A stretch of DNA of 37,438 nt, from IMG/VR virus record IMGVR_UViG_3300022602_000236, positions 1-37,438 of that record. One strand, 5' to 3'. The position numbers and the translations under genes were made by a program. The notes beneath the pieces are model-generated. The model worked only from the letters and a program-made list of their open reading frames with translations, searched no databases and was not told the DNA's origin. Below, in pieces: positions 17,805 to 25,381 of this stretch (positions are counted from its first letter, which is position 1; the number at the start of each line of letters is the position of its first letter). Source of the DNA: a virus.

Positions 17805-18407
17805 ATGGCATCTAAAAAACCAATCCAAGACGTGTTCGACCAGAATAAATATGATCTTCTTACTGCTGTAAAGAGATCTAGAAGCTGGTTTGATAAACAA
17901 GTAGCTTCAATGGCTCAACAGAACATCACACCGAATAAAGTGTTGAAAGGTGAACCGACACATCTAAAAAATTCTATTCTTCCTGGTAATCTTTACATGT
18001 ATATTTATGATCCAAAACTGAAAGAAGAATTACCATATTATGATAGATTTCCTTTGGTGTTTCCATTTAGAAAGGTTAAGGATGGATTTCTTGGTTTAAA
18101 TATGCATTATTTACCTTATGATTTGCGTATTAAATTATTAGACAATCTATTGGTATTTAAAAACAATGCTCGCTGGGATGAAACAACGAAGATTAAATAT
18201 AGCTGGGCATTAATTGATGGTGTTTCAAGATTTGCTGCGGCAAAACCTTGCGTAAAACATTATCTTTCTGGTCATGTTAGAAGTCAGTTTCGACAAATAT
18301 ATTCTGAAGATTGGGCAACTGCTATGTTGCTTCCAGTTGAAAGGTTTGTCGGAGCATCTAAACAACAAGTCTGGGCAGATTCCAGAAGAATTATAAGAAA
18401 AGCATAA
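17805..18407 (+). CDS. Conserved T4-like phage protein, probably head/tail morphogenesis
   Basis: A 200-residue basic protein between gp4 and the tail-tube-like gene. The central block GNLYMYIYDPKLKEELPYYD, followed by FPLVFPFRKVKDGFLGLNMHYL (about residues 60-105), recalls a conserved protein in marine T4-like phages, usually next to head-completion or tube genes. The C-terminus is Arg-rich (SRRIIRKA). I cannot tie it securely to a T4 gene. The position beside gp4 makes a head-completion or DNA-end role possible but unproven. Its stop overlaps the next ATG (TAATG), indicating coupled translation. Confidence 0.7.
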   Translation: MASKKPIQDVFDQNKYDLLTAVKRSRSWFDKQVASMAQQNITPNKVLKGEPTHLKNSILPGNLYMYIYDPKLKEELPYYDRFPLVFPFRKVKDGFLGLNMHYLPYDLRIKLLDNLLVFKNNARWDETTKIKYSWALIDGVSRFAAAKPCVKHYLSGHVRSQFRQIYSEDWATAMLLPVERFVGASKQQVWADSRRIIRKA

Positions 18408-19177
18408 TGGCAAAACTAAACGATTTTATCGCTCAAGTAAAACACAATGGTATGGCAAGAACCAACAGATATGCTGTTGAGTTTGCTCTTCCAAAAAGTC
18501 TTGCAGGATTCGATATTAATTCACTAAGAACTGCATTGTTATTTTGTGAGCAAGTTCAATTACCTGGACTTAATATTAATACAACTGATAATAGATCATT
18601 TGGAGAAGTTAGAAAAGCTCCATACGAAAAATTGTTCGAAGACATTAACATGTCTTTTTATGTCGATAAAGATATGGTAATAAAAGATCTTTTCGACACT
18701 TGGCATGATTCAATTATGGATAGAAGAACAAGAACATTTGAGTATTATGATAGGTATGTCACACCAATAACAATTTACGTGCAAGATATAAACGATAATA
18801 ACACATATACTGTAATGTTATACGAAGCGTTTCCAAAAAGCATCGGAGCAGTTCAATTAGATTATTCTGCTAAAGATGTAATGAAATTGTCTGTTAATTT
18901 TGCTTATAAAAATTGGATATCATTCCCAAGCGTAAACGGCACTTCCGTTGCAACACCAGATGGTCATCAAAACACGTTTGCCGTCAATCCATATAATGGG
19001 ATTACTTCAAATGGATATGTTCAACACCAAACAGATTTTCCAGTTAGTCCATACGCTGATGTAACATCAAATGGATATAGTCCTGTAAATACATTTGCAA
19101 CTAATTTACAGAATTTCGCGATAGGAGCAGCAGGGTCTGCTCTTGTTACTAGATTACCTAATTTACTAAAGTTTTAA
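18407..19177 (+). CDS. Tail-tube-fold protein, probable baseplate-tube junction gp54
   Basis: A 256-residue protein with the gp19/gp54/gp48 tube fold pattern: ARTNRYAVEFALP near the start, FCEQVQLPGLNINT (about 46-60), FYVDKDMVIKDLFDTWHDSI (about 82-102), ITIYVQDINDN, and YEAFPKSIGAVQLDYSAKDVMKLSVNFAYKNW (about 138-170 in two pieces). The length exceeds T4 gp19 (163) and is nearer gp54 (320). The extra ~85 C-terminal residues contain two near-copies of a TSNGY segment. The absence of the sheath gene nearby also favours gp54 over gp19. It overlaps the previous gene by 1 nt. Confidence 0.75.
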   Translation: MAKLNDFIAQVKHNGMARTNRYAVEFALPKSLAGFDINSLRTALLFCEQVQLPGLNINTTDNRSFGEVRKAPYEKLFEDINMSFYVDKDMVIKDLFDTWHDSIMDRRTRTFEYYDRYVTPITIYVQDINDNNTYTVMLYEAFPKSIGAVQLDYSAKDVMKLSVNFAYKNWISFPSVNGTSVATPDGHQNTFAVNPYNGITSNGYVQHQTDFPVSPYADVTSNGYSPVNTFATNLQNFAIGAAGSALVTRLPNLLKF

Positions 19178-19178
19178 T

Positions 19179-19643
19179 ATGTCAAAATCAGAAAAAGAAA
19201 AAGAAGATTGGATGAATTCTAAGTGGCGCCCAATGATGGGTTGGATGTATATGCTTATCTGTTTATTAGATATGGCAGTATTTCCAATTCTTTGGTCTTT
19301 ACTACAAGCAATTCAACATCAACCAATCACGCAGTGGAATCCATTAACACTACAAGGTGCAGGTTTATTTCACATCGCTATGGGTGCTATCCTGGGTATC
19401 TCTGCTTACGGTAGAACTCAGGAGAAATTAAATGGAGCAAACAATGGCGGATTGGCACCAACAAACTTACCTTCAAGCATCCCAACAACATCTAGCGTAT
19501 CTGCGCCAGTCTCAACACCAACAGCTGCCTCAGCCTCAGTTGCAGCAACAATACCTTCTACAAGCGCAGCTGGAAGCACACCTCCTACATTTGGAATGCC
19601 AAAACCTCCAATTCCAAAACCAATGATAAATACAGGTAGTTAA
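19179..19643 (+). CDS. Holin of the GTA_holin_3TM type
   Basis: A 154-residue membrane protein. A charged N-terminus (KSEKEKEDWMNSKWRPMMG) is followed by two strong hydrophobic segments: about residues 22-43 (MYMLICLLDMAVFPILWSLL) and 60-78 (GLFHIAMGAILGISAYG). These fit the RP...F....WPLTL..AG...G....YGRTQEK layout of holins related to the gene-transfer-agent holin family. The C-terminal 65 residues are Pro/Ala/Ser/Thr-rich and probably unstructured. It would permeabilise the inner membrane to release endolysin. Its placement among virion genes, away from the endolysin genes at 26.2-31.4 kb, is unusual. Confidence 0.75.
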   Translation: MSKSEKEKEDWMNSKWRPMMGWMYMLICLLDMAVFPILWSLLQAIQHQPITQWNPLTLQGAGLFHIAMGAILGISAYGRTQEKLNGANNGGLAPTNLPSSIPTTSSVSAPVSTPTAASASVAATIPSTSAAGSTPPTFGMPKPPIPKPMINTGS

Positions 19644-19646
19644 AAT

Positions 19647-20060
19647 ATGAAAATAGATGATTCGTTATCAGAGGTATTTGATTTGATTCCTCAGGAAAAA
19701 CCAAAAACTGAAATAGTTGATAATTCAACTGGCGAAATTGTACAGACGCCAGAAGCTAAAATTGACAGCGATTATGAAACTGCCAGAGATAATCTAAGAG
19801 AGTTATTAACTACTGGGCAGAATGCTTTATATTCTGCATTAGAAGTAGCTAAGCAGTCTGAACATCCACGTGCATTTGAAGTTGTGGGTAATCTTATGAA
19901 ACAACTAGCTGATGTTAACCAACAACTTATGGATATACATCAACAGAAACAGAAACTTGACGGTAAAACTGGAAAAGTTGATAAAGTGACCAACAATGCT
20001 ATTTTTGTAGGTAGCACTGCTGATTTGGGTAAAATGATTAAGAAAATGCAAGGAGAATAG
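19647..20060 (+). CDS. gp16: Small terminase subunit gp16
   Basis: At 137 residues it is slightly shorter than T4 gp16 (164). The central helical hairpin is characteristic: DYETARDNLRELLTTGQNAL, then ALEVAKQSEHPRAFEVVGNL, then VNQQLMDIHQQKQKL (about residues 42-106). The tail has NAIFVGSTADLGKM. gp16 forms a ring that recognises DNA and stimulates the gp17 motor, which lies outside this window. The N-terminus is acidic and probably disordered. It is followed 2 nt later by the gp26 ATG. Confidence 0.88.
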   Translation: MKIDDSLSEVFDLIPQEKPKTEIVDNSTGEIVQTPEAKIDSDYETARDNLRELLTTGQNALYSALEVAKQSEHPRAFEVVGNLMKQLADVNQQLMDIHQQKQKLDGKTGKVDKVTNNAIFVGSTADLGKMIKKMQGE

Positions 20061-20062
20061 TA

Positions 20063-20785
20063 ATGGCATTACCAGTGATGAGTACACCAACATATAATTT
20101 GGTGATTCCTTCTTCTAAGAAAAATGTGAAGTATAGACCATTCTTGGTTAAAGAGGAAAAGGCATTATTAATTGCTCAACAGAGCGAAGATATTATTATC
20201 ATGGTTGATACACTGAAGTCTATTGTGGCTTCTTGTATTATTGATAAAATCGATGTTGATAGTTTAGCAACATTTGATCTTGAGTATATTTTTACTCAAA
20301 TCCGTGGTAAATCTGTCGGAGAGAAAATTGATTTATTATTCCCATGCGATAACGAACATGGCGAACAAAACGATAAAGCAAAAGTTAAAATTACAATTGA
20401 TCTTACGCAAATTCAAGTAGAGTTTCCAGAAGATCATACAAATAAAATTGCACTGTTTAATGATGTTGGAGTTGTAATGAAATATCCAACAATTGAAATT
20501 ATGTCTAAGTTAGAAAAGGTTGACAATGATGATCTTGAAAATATCTTTGATATTATCGCTGATTGTATTGATTATATCTACGAAGGCGATAAGATTCATT
20601 ATGCTAAAGAACAGAAGAAAGAAGAACTTGTAGAGTTCTTAAACAATTTAAACTCTACTCAGTTTATGAATATCCAAAAATTCTTCACTACGATGCCAAG
20701 GATTAAAAAGGAAGTTGAATACGACTGCCCGATTTGTCAAAAACATCATAAGAAGACTTTGGAGGGAATGCAAAGTTTTTTTTAA
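20063..20785 (+). CDS. gp26: Baseplate hub assembly protein gp26 (short, zero-frame product)
   Basis: 240 residues (T4 gp26 is 208). The N-terminal motif YNLVIPSSKKNVKYRPFLVK followed by EEKALLIAQQSED is the hallmark of the T4 gp26 baseplate hub family. Near the C-terminus is YDCPICQKHH, a C-x-x-C...H pattern that could bind zinc. The zero frame ends at TAA 20783-20785 immediately after a T8 run at 20776-20783. gp26 is needed for hub assembly in T4 but is not seen in mature baseplate structures, which suits a chaperone role. The gene lies directly before the tape measure, the usual place of tail assembly chaperones. Confidence 0.88.
   Translation: MALPVMSTPTYNLVIPSSKKNVKYRPFLVKEEKALLIAQQSEDIIIMVDTLKSIVASCIIDKIDVDSLATFDLEYIFTQIRGKSVGEKIDLLFPCDNEHGEQNDKAKVKITIDLTQIQVEFPEDHTNKIALFNDVGVVMKYPTIEIMSKLEKVDNDDLENIFDIIADCIDYIYEGDKIHYAKEQKKEELVEFLNNLNSTQFMNIQKFFTTMPRIKKEVEYDCPICQKHHKKTLEGMQSFF
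20776..20782 (+). other. Probable -1 programmed ribosomal frameshift site (T TTT TTT)
   Basis: The heptamer is in register with the gp26 frame as T-TTT-TTT and is followed directly by the zero-frame TAA. Slipping one base back at the second Phe codon enters an open frame of 62 codons ending at 20970. That frame has no start codon near its beginning (first ATG at 20878). Slippery U-runs directly before a stop and upstream of the tape measure are known for tail assembly chaperones (lambda G/GT and relatives). Confidence 0.7.
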
Positions 20786-20970
20786 TTAATCTCTGCCATG
20801 AGAGTTTGGTGAATTATTATAAATTAAATTTCGCCTTACTGCAGTACCACAAATACTCCTTAGCAGAGATTGAAGATATGATACCCTTTGAGCGTGAAGT
20901 GTATGTTGCCATGTTAATTAACTATCTGGAAGAAGAAAAGAAAAGATTAGAATCTAAAAAGAGAATGTAA
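20782..20970 (+). CDS. gp51-like segment expressed as a -1 frameshift extension of gp26
   Basis: This is a 62-codon open frame in the -1 register of gp26. It begins with LINLCHESLVNYYKLNF and contains QYHKYSLAEIEDMIPFEREV then YVAMLINYLEEEKKR. The (L/I)-x-(D/E)-M-(I/L)-P-F-E-R-x-V-Y motif is typical of gp51/chaperone 'T'-type segments in T4-like phages. No methionine occurs in the first ~32 codons and no ribosome site is evident, so independent translation is unlikely. The predicted fusion is 302 residues. It ends one base before the tape-measure ATG at 20972. Confidence 0.7.
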   Translation, partial: LINLCHESLVNYYKLNFALLQYHKYSLAEIEDMIPFEREVYVAMLINYLEEEKKRLESKKRM

Positions 20971-20971
20971 A

Positions 20972-22669
20972 ATGGCAAAACCACAAATGAACGTCCACGT
21001 AAGTTCAAGCGATTTTAAAAATCTGCTTGCAGCACAACAACAATCATTGGGCGAATTATCTTCAATTAAAAAATTAATTGAGTTATCAAGAGATCATGAG
21101 AAACTACAAAAAGCAACTGGTGGGGCAGATAGTCAAAAGATTCAAGAGGAAATTCTTTCTCAGTTAAAAGAACAAACAAAGAATAGCAGAAAATATTACA
21201 AAACACAAGCAGAGTTTCAAGCTGAATGGGATAAAGAAGCCAAAGATATTGCTGACATGGTAAAGGGTATGAAGTCAGTTAAAACTCTTGGTGAAAAGTT
21301 CAAAGACAGCGTTTCTGGTGTTAAAGAAAAATATGGAATTGCCAATGGTGGTTTAAAACGAACTGTTCTTGGTGCAATGAATGTTGGTGGTATCTTTAAT
21401 AAAACTCTCGACAGAGATAAGTTTGTTGAACAACAAAAGGCACTTGGCGCAAAAGCAATGCCAAATGAATCTTCAGCAGATTTTAAGAAAAGACTCAAAG
21501 AAGATTATGAAGGTGCTCGTCAATCAAAAAATAAAATTACCGATAATGAGAAAGCCATACAAGCACACATGGCTAAAGCAGGAACCACTGATGAAGAATT
21601 CTTAAAGGGTGAAAGTCCTGAGTTTGCTGCATTGTTAGAAAAACGACAAGCACACACTGAAGAACTGGGTAAATATGATAGAAGCACAAGACAGTTTAGT
21701 CCTGACAAAAAGAATGCTGAACTGGCTGGTCTATTACCCCAGCAACAATTTCAACCTGCTGCTGGAATTTCCAACCCTGTTGCTGGTTTAGGAGCAACTG
21801 CAGCAAAAGCACCAAGCGCAACAGCTACTGCAGCTGAATCGTTGCAAGGTGCTGAGGCAGCAGAAGAAGGGCAACGCGAAGCTGAAAAAGAAACTGATCT
21901 TTTATCAAAGATTGAAGAAAATACTAGAGGTGGTGAAGGTAAAGATAAGGAAATTAAAGAAGAAAAGAAACCAGAAGGTGGTGGTTTACTTGATACAATT
22001 ATGAGTTTCTTGGGTAAAGGTTTAATTAATGCATTTAAATCTTTGTTTAATCCAGGAACTATACTTAAATCTCTTGGTAAAGTATTTGCCATCGGTATGA
22101 TTGTTGGTGCATTATTTGAAGGTATTATGGATGGTTTCGATGAGTTTATGAAAACAGGCGATATTGGTAAAGCACTTATAGCTGGGCTTGCTGGTATAGT
22201 TGATTTCTTAACCTTTGGATTGTTTGATAAAGATGCAATCAAAGATGTGATAGGTAATATTGGTGGTTGGATTAATGATCATTTAATCCAACCATATCTC
22301 GATATGTGGAAATGGATTGGTAAAAGTTTAATGTCAGTACTTGAAAGTATTGGTATACCTGAGATAACCTTACTTGATAATAAAATTACTGGTAAAGTTT
22401 CTGTTGGACCATGGTATCCATTTAAATCTGATGGTAGCGGAGAGGGCGATAAAAAACCTGAAGCAGCAACCCCACCACAAGAAGGTAATGTTGTTGAACA
22501 AAAATCTGCTGAGAATGCTGATGCTGCCGCAACACCTGCTGCAAACAATAATACTAGTGTGGTAAATGCACCAGTAACAACTAATAACACAACTACTCAA
22601 GTTATTAAATCACCAATACGTAACCAAGAATCTTCCGTAAGTAGTTACGTAGCAAAAAGATACGCATAA
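20972..22669 (+). CDS. gp29: Tail tape measure / baseplate hub protein gp29
   Basis: At 565 residues it is similar to T4 gp29 (590). The N-terminal ~240 residues are highly charged and helical (coiled-coil-like, rich in Lys/Glu/Gln). A Pro/Ala/Glu-rich linker follows (~255-330), then hydrophobic helices at about 335-430 including GKVFAIGMIVGALFEGIMDG and ALIAGLAGIVDFLTFGLF, as in tape measures that insert in the host membrane. The C-terminus is Ala/Asn/Thr-rich. gp29 sets tail length and is threaded into the tube. It is last in the plus-strand operon, right after the gp26/gp51 chaperone pair. Tape-measure identity rests on this architecture and context more than on sequence. Confidence 0.8.
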   Translation: MAKPQMNVHVSSSDFKNLLAAQQQSLGELSSIKKLIELSRDHEKLQKATGGADSQKIQEEILSQLKEQTKNSRKYYKTQAEFQAEWDKEAKDIADMVKGMKSVKTLGEKFKDSVSGVKEKYGIANGGLKRTVLGAMNVGGIFNKTLDRDKFVEQQKALGAKAMPNESSADFKKRLKEDYEGARQSKNKITDNEKAIQAHMAKAGTTDEEFLKGESPEFAALLEKRQAHTEELGKYDRSTRQFSPDKKNAELAGLLPQQQFQPAAGISNPVAGLGATAAKAPSATATAAESLQGAEAAEEGQREAEKETDLLSKIEENTRGGEGKDKEIKEEKKPEGGGLLDTIMSFLGKGLINAFKSLFNPGTILKSLGKVFAIGMIVGALFEGIMDGFDEFMKTGDIGKALIAGLAGIVDFLTFGLFDKDAIKDVIGNIGGWINDHLIQPYLDMWKWIGKSLMSVLESIGIPEITLLDNKITGKVSVGPWYPFKSDGSGEGDKKPEAATPPQEGNVVEQKSAENADAAATPAANNNTSVVNAPVTTNNTTTQVIKSPIRNQESSVSSYVAKRYA

Positions 22670-22694
22670 AAAAAGGGAGCCGAAGCTCCCTTTT
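22667..22694. terminator. Bidirectional rho-independent terminator between gp29 and gp32
   Basis: A perfect 10-bp stem AAAAGGGAGC/GCTCCCTTTT (22671-22680 with 22685-22694) has a 4-base loop. On the minus strand the loop is TTCG, the classic stable UUCG tetraloop, and the transcript ends in seven U's, so it should be a strong terminator for the gp32 transcript. On the plus strand the loop is CGAA with four U's, weaker, for the gp29 operon. It lies in the 41-bp convergent gap. Confidence 0.92.
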
Positions 22695-22710
22695 CAACCA
22701 TCTAGCTGAA

Positions 22711-23625
22711 TTATTCTTCTTCAGCAATTTTCTGGAAATAAGACATAACATCTTCATCGTCATCTTCTGATATTGAAGACTTCGGAGCAGGTGCTGGTTT
22801 AGATGCAATTTTAGGCGCAGAAGCAACTGGCAATTCATCTTCATCAACAGATGCAGCAGACTTGCTAACAAACGCATCACCAGAAAGAACCTGTTCAAGT
22901 TTTTTCTTCAACTCATCATAAGATTTAAAATTCTTACGATCAGTAAATTCAGATAACTTATGCTGACCATTAACAATTGCCACCAATTCCTCATCGGTAC
23001 CTGCAGCTGGACATGGGTCAGAGAATACTGACTCATCATAGTTAGCATAACCATCTTTCTTACGCATACGCAATTTAAAGTTTGCGCCTTCCCATAAGTC
23101 AAACACATTCACTGGTGTTTCGTCTTCAAAAGTTGGACGAGCCTTGTCCATAATCTTATCAAAGATTTTCTTACCGAATTTAAACAGTTTAACCTGTCCT
23201 TCATTCTCAGGATGTTTTGGATCAGAAACGATCAAGACATTTGCGATAAAACTCAATTTACGCTTTTGTTTACGAGCAATCTCTTTATTTGCATCAGAAC
23301 CAGAGTTCCAAAGTATGGTGTTCATTTCACCGACTGGGTCAGTTTCACCAAGAGTTGTTAGGGAGTTCTCGATATACCACTTACCAGTTGGACCCTGGAA
23401 GCCATGACTGAAGATACGAACCCAAGGAAGTTCATCACCTTCGACACGTGGTAGGAATCGGATTGTTGCTGTGCCATTGCCAGCTTTGTCGCCCTCTAGA
23501 CGCCAGAATCGGTCATCGTCATATGACTTCTTTTCGCCTGATTGGGGATTTGAGATTTTATCGAATTCTCCAGCGATTTTGCTGAAGTCTTGATTGCGCA
23601 TTTTACGGAGTGTTTGAATATCCAT
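22711..23625 (-). CDS. gp32: Single-stranded DNA-binding protein gp32
   Basis: At 304 residues it matches T4 gp32 (301). The N-terminus (MDIQTLRKMRNQDFSKI) is the cooperative-binding region. The OB-fold core includes FWRLEGDKAGNGTATIRFLP, FIANVLIVSDPKHPENEGQV, LFKFGKKIFDKI and WEGANFKLRMRKKDGYANYD. The C-terminal ~45 residues are acidic (SEDDDEDV, EE end) for partner binding. The T4 zinc ligands (His-Cys-Cys-Cys between residues 64 and 90) are absent: the equivalent region has no cysteine and only one Cys is visible in the protein. Ribosome site AAGGAAA precedes the ATG. It is followed by the UUCG terminator. Confidence 0.94.
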   Translation of the reverse strand: MDIQTLRKMRNQDFSKIAGEFDKISNPQSGEKKSYDDDRFWRLEGDKAGNGTATIRFLPRVEGDELPWVRIFSHGFQGPTGKWYIENSLTTLGETDPVGEMNTILWNSGSDANKEIARKQKRKLSFIANVLIVSDPKHPENEGQVKLFKFGKKIFDKIMDKARPTFEDETPVNVFDLWEGANFKLRMRKKDGYANYDESVFSDPCPAAGTDEELVAIVNGQHKLSEFTDRKNFKSYDELKKKLEQVLSGDAFVSKSAASVDEDELPVASAPKIASKPAPAPKSSISEDDDEDVMSYFQKIAEEE

Positions 23626-23646
23626 TGTATTTCCTTGTATTAGTAT

Positions 23647-23868
23647 TTACGGTTTATGTTTAGTATGTTGTATTTCTATATTATCATTCAATTCAATGTC
23701 GTCATCAAAGACGTCATCTTCAAAATCATAATCTTCTTCAACATAGTTATTTAGCGTTCTCATACCTCCAGTTTTTTTACCATTGGCATGTCTAGCAGTT
23801 TTACCTGAACGCTTACTAGAATTCTCATCATCAAAAGATTTTGATGCTTTATAATATGTACGACCCAT
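23647..23868 (-). CDS. Small acidic-tailed protein of unknown function
   Basis: A 73-residue protein between gp59 and gp32. The first half is basic (RTYYKASKSF, SSKRSGKTARHANGKKTGG) and contains a GMRTLNNYVEED motif I associate with small proteins next to gp32 in T4-like phages. The second half is very acidic (EDDVFDDDIELND). This charge split could suit nucleic-acid or gp32/gp59 contacts, but no function is known to me. It starts 2 nt after the gp59 stop, so translation is coupled. Confidence 0.65.
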   Translation of the reverse strand: MGRTYYKASKSFDDENSSKRSGKTARHANGKKTGGMRTLNNYVEEDYDFEDDVFDDDIELNDNIEIQHTKHKP

Positions 23869-23869
23869 T

Positions 23870-24478
23870 TCAGTCTAATTCTTCTACAAAATGTTTAAAG
23901 ATCTGCCCAAGTTTTATTTTATCGTATTTAACGAATCCTGTCAACTTTTTTATTCGCAATAATTCAGCACCCCAAATATGTTGCACAGTGGGATTACTTA
24001 TCCAATGTTCAACAACATGATCCAATTCATTTACAATTACAAGGGTTTCAATTGAAATTTTACCACCCAAAAATAATTTTAATGATGCAGGATACTCATT
24101 ATTTTTAAAATCGAATATACTGGAAGTTGGTAGTTTATTTATCTCAACATATGTGAGTAAACTTGCCAAGTCATCAATAAAAATACGACTGATACTTTGT
24201 TTTCTTTTATTCCATTCAAGAAGATTATCATCGGCTTCTTGACCTGCATAAATTGCAGATTCATTACCATAGGCAAAATTAGCAACAAAGAACTGAATAA
24301 TATCTCGATCTGAGTTGAACTTTCTTGCCAGTTTCTCAAAAATATATCTGTCGTTACGCGCATTAAATGCTTCACGTGATCCTTTTACGTTTCCTCGATT
24401 TTCGAAGACGTTAAATTTCTCAGAGGTGAAGTGTAATTTAATTGCTAGGTAATAACGGTATGCTTTAAATCCGTCCAT
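23870..24478 (-). CDS. gp59: Helicase loader gp59
   Basis: At 202 residues it is near T4 gp59 (217). The N-terminal pattern YRYYLAIKLHFTSEKFNVFE, followed by AFNARNDRYIFEKLARKFN and IIQFFVANFAYGN, parallels T4 gp59 (VYKLYLMIKQHM..., RRDKYFFQKLSEKY, ALIFISNLVAN). The rest is helical as expected for the two-domain all-alpha fold. gp59 binds fork DNA and gp32 and loads the gp41 helicase. The gene order gp33-gp59-gp32 is the same neighbourhood as in T4. It begins 2 nt after the gp33 stop. Confidence 0.88.
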   Translation of the reverse strand: MDGFKAYRYYLAIKLHFTSEKFNVFENRGNVKGSREAFNARNDRYIFEKLARKFNSDRDIIQFFVANFAYGNESAIYAGQEADDNLLEWNKRKQSISRIFIDDLASLLTYVEINKLPTSSIFDFKNNEYPASLKLFLGGKISIETLVIVNELDHVVEHWISNPTVQHIWGAELLRIKKLTGFVKYDKIKLGQIFKHFVEELD

Positions 24479-24480
24479 AA

Positions 24481-24696
24481 TTAAACATCTAATTTTGCCT
24501 TCTTTGGCAAATAATTTTCGTCTTGAAAATTTACCTCAAGTTTATCCTTAAGAGATTTATTCACAAGTTTAGCGATATCCTCTGGTTCAATAAAGTTTTC
24601 TTTACAATATTGAAGGACAGCTTGCATATAACTGATTTTCTTTTCAAGAACGATCTGTTCAATATGCATTGAAAAGTCATTTGGAGATTTAAACAT
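24481..24696 (-). CDS. gp33: Late transcription co-activator gp33
   Basis: At 71 residues it is shorter than T4 gp33 (112) but typical for divergent T4-like phages. The core DFSMHIEQIVLEKKISYMQA, then VLQYCKENFIEPEDIAKLVN, KSLKDKLEVNF and a terminal YLPKKAKLDV match the family pattern. gp33 binds the RNA polymerase beta flap and links the late sigma gp55 to the gp45 clamp. Its presence supports reading the TATAAATA-like boxes in this window as late promoters. The ATG overlaps the upstream gene by 8 nt. Confidence 0.85.
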   Translation of the reverse strand: MFKSPNDFSMHIEQIVLEKKISYMQAVLQYCKENFIEPEDIAKLVNKSLKDKLEVNFQDENYLPKKAKLDV

Positions 24697-24901
24697 TTTT
24701 CTTTATCCAATATTCACAATTACGAATTTCTTGCATAATTTTACTATAACGATCGGATTCTTTTTTAAACAATTTCCAGATTGGAGTATCAGGGTTTTCT
24801 GGATCCATTTTCTTTTCAAATTTATCCAAATACATTGTAAAAAACTTATCCATCTTCATTTTTTCAACGATAAGTTGTTGGTGCTTTGTTTTGTAATCCA
24901 T
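24689..24901 (-). CDS. Small coiled-coil-like protein upstream of gp33
   Basis: 70 residues, highly charged (Lys/Glu/Asp-rich) and predicted helical throughout: KHQQLIVEKMKMDKFFTMYL, then ESDRYSKIMQEIRNCEYWIKK. It overlaps gp33 by 8 nt. In T4 the gene next to gp33 is dsbA, a small DNA-binding protein; the position is comparable but I see no sequence match. A near-consensus sigma70 promoter (24907-24935) ends 5 nt before its ATG, which would make the message leaderless. Function unknown. Confidence 0.65.
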   Translation of the reverse strand: MDYKTKHQQLIVEKMKMDKFFTMYLDKFEKKMDPENPDTPIWKLFKKESDRYSKIMQEIRNCEYWIKKNV

Positions 24902-24906
24902 AATAT

Positions 24907-24935
24907 ATTATACCTTGTTTTTTGGTTTAAGTCAA
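24907..24935 (-). promoter_or_regulatory. Sigma70-type promoter driving the gp33-gp59-gp32 block
   Basis: On the minus strand TTGACT (24935-24930), a 17-bp spacer and TATAAT (24912-24907), preceded by GG. The match is 5/6 plus 6/6. The ATG at 24901 is 5 nt from the -10 box, so the start site would fall within the start codon. This is the likely early/middle entry to the replication genes. Confidence 0.75.
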
Positions 24936-24937
24936 AT

Positions 24938-25306
24938 TTACCCACGTCGCATTGTTGCGATTTCAACTGCTTGTTCATCACTAAAGATTGGGACAGCATT
25001 GGATTTGTGCATAGTTCCAATACCTTTAATCTTTGTGCCAGTGTAAACTGGATTTGGTTTTACTGGGCATGGACCACCACTGAATGGAAGACTTGGAATC
25101 TTAGGTGTCTCACGACAAGCAGGTTTTCCAAGCGAGTATACATCACTGAGGGATTGCTTCGGAGTCACAATCGTCTTTGTGGCATACTTCTTTTTTAATG
25201 CTTCCCAAGAAGCATCTAACTCACGCTGTTTAGCATTTGGTTTACGTTTTTTGGACTTTTGGGGACCAGTAAATATCATTTGCATAATTTTATCAAAAAG
25301 AGTCAA
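24938..25306 (-). CDS. Conserved hypothetical phage protein, cysteine/proline-rich
   Basis: Up to 122 residues. The longest start is TTG at 25306; an ATG at 25285 (MQMIFTGPQKS) is a good alternative, since no clear ribosome site marks either. The N-terminus is basic (KSKKRKPNAKQRELDASWEA), followed by a stretch with two Cys (GKPACRETPKIP, GGPCPVKPNP) and a C-terminal SDEQAVEIATMRR motif. The same combination appears in hypothetical proteins of aquatic T4-like phages, but I know no function. The paired cysteines hint at a metal site or disulfide. Preceded by its own promoter. Confidence 0.65.
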   Translation of the reverse strand: MTLFDKIMQMIFTGPQKSKKRKPNAKQRELDASWEALKKKYATKTIVTPKQSLSDVYSLGKPACRETPKIPSLPFSGGPCPVKPNPVYTGTKIKGIGTMHKSNAVPIFSDEQAVEIATMRRG

Positions 25307-25317
25307 TCACAGTATAT

Positions 25318-25346
25318 ATTATACCCTAAAATAAAATCAAAGTAAA
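25318..25346 (-). promoter_or_regulatory. Sigma70-type promoter before the 24938-25306 gene
   Basis: TTTACT (25346-25341, 4/6), a 17-bp spacer ending GGG, and TATAAT (25323-25318, 6/6) on the minus strand. It shares the (G)GG-TATAAT context of the promoters at 24907, 35135 and 37336. The predicted start is near 25311. Confidence 0.6.
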
Positions 25347-25356
25347 GCGATTTTTG

Positions 25357-25381
25357 ATAAAACCCTCAGAAATATAGGGTT
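25357..25381 (-). terminator. Weak hairpin terminator after the 69-residue membrane protein gene
   Basis: AACCCT (minus, 25381-25376) pairs with AGGGTT (25366-25361) across a 9-nt loop, followed by two more T's. It overlaps the stop codon of the 25380-25589 gene and precedes the next promoter, so it would insulate the two units. The stem is only 6 bp. Confidence 0.45.

Noticed and set aside
21751-22242. 163-residue minus-strand frame opposite gp29
   Set aside because: Ser/Pro/Ala-rich antisense of the tape measure; no ribosome site or neighbours on that strand.
24731-25198. 155-residue plus-strand frame opposite the gp33-proximal genes
   Set aside because: Runs antisense across two short genes and a clear promoter, and is rich in Phe/Trp/Cys/Ile as expected of antisense translation.
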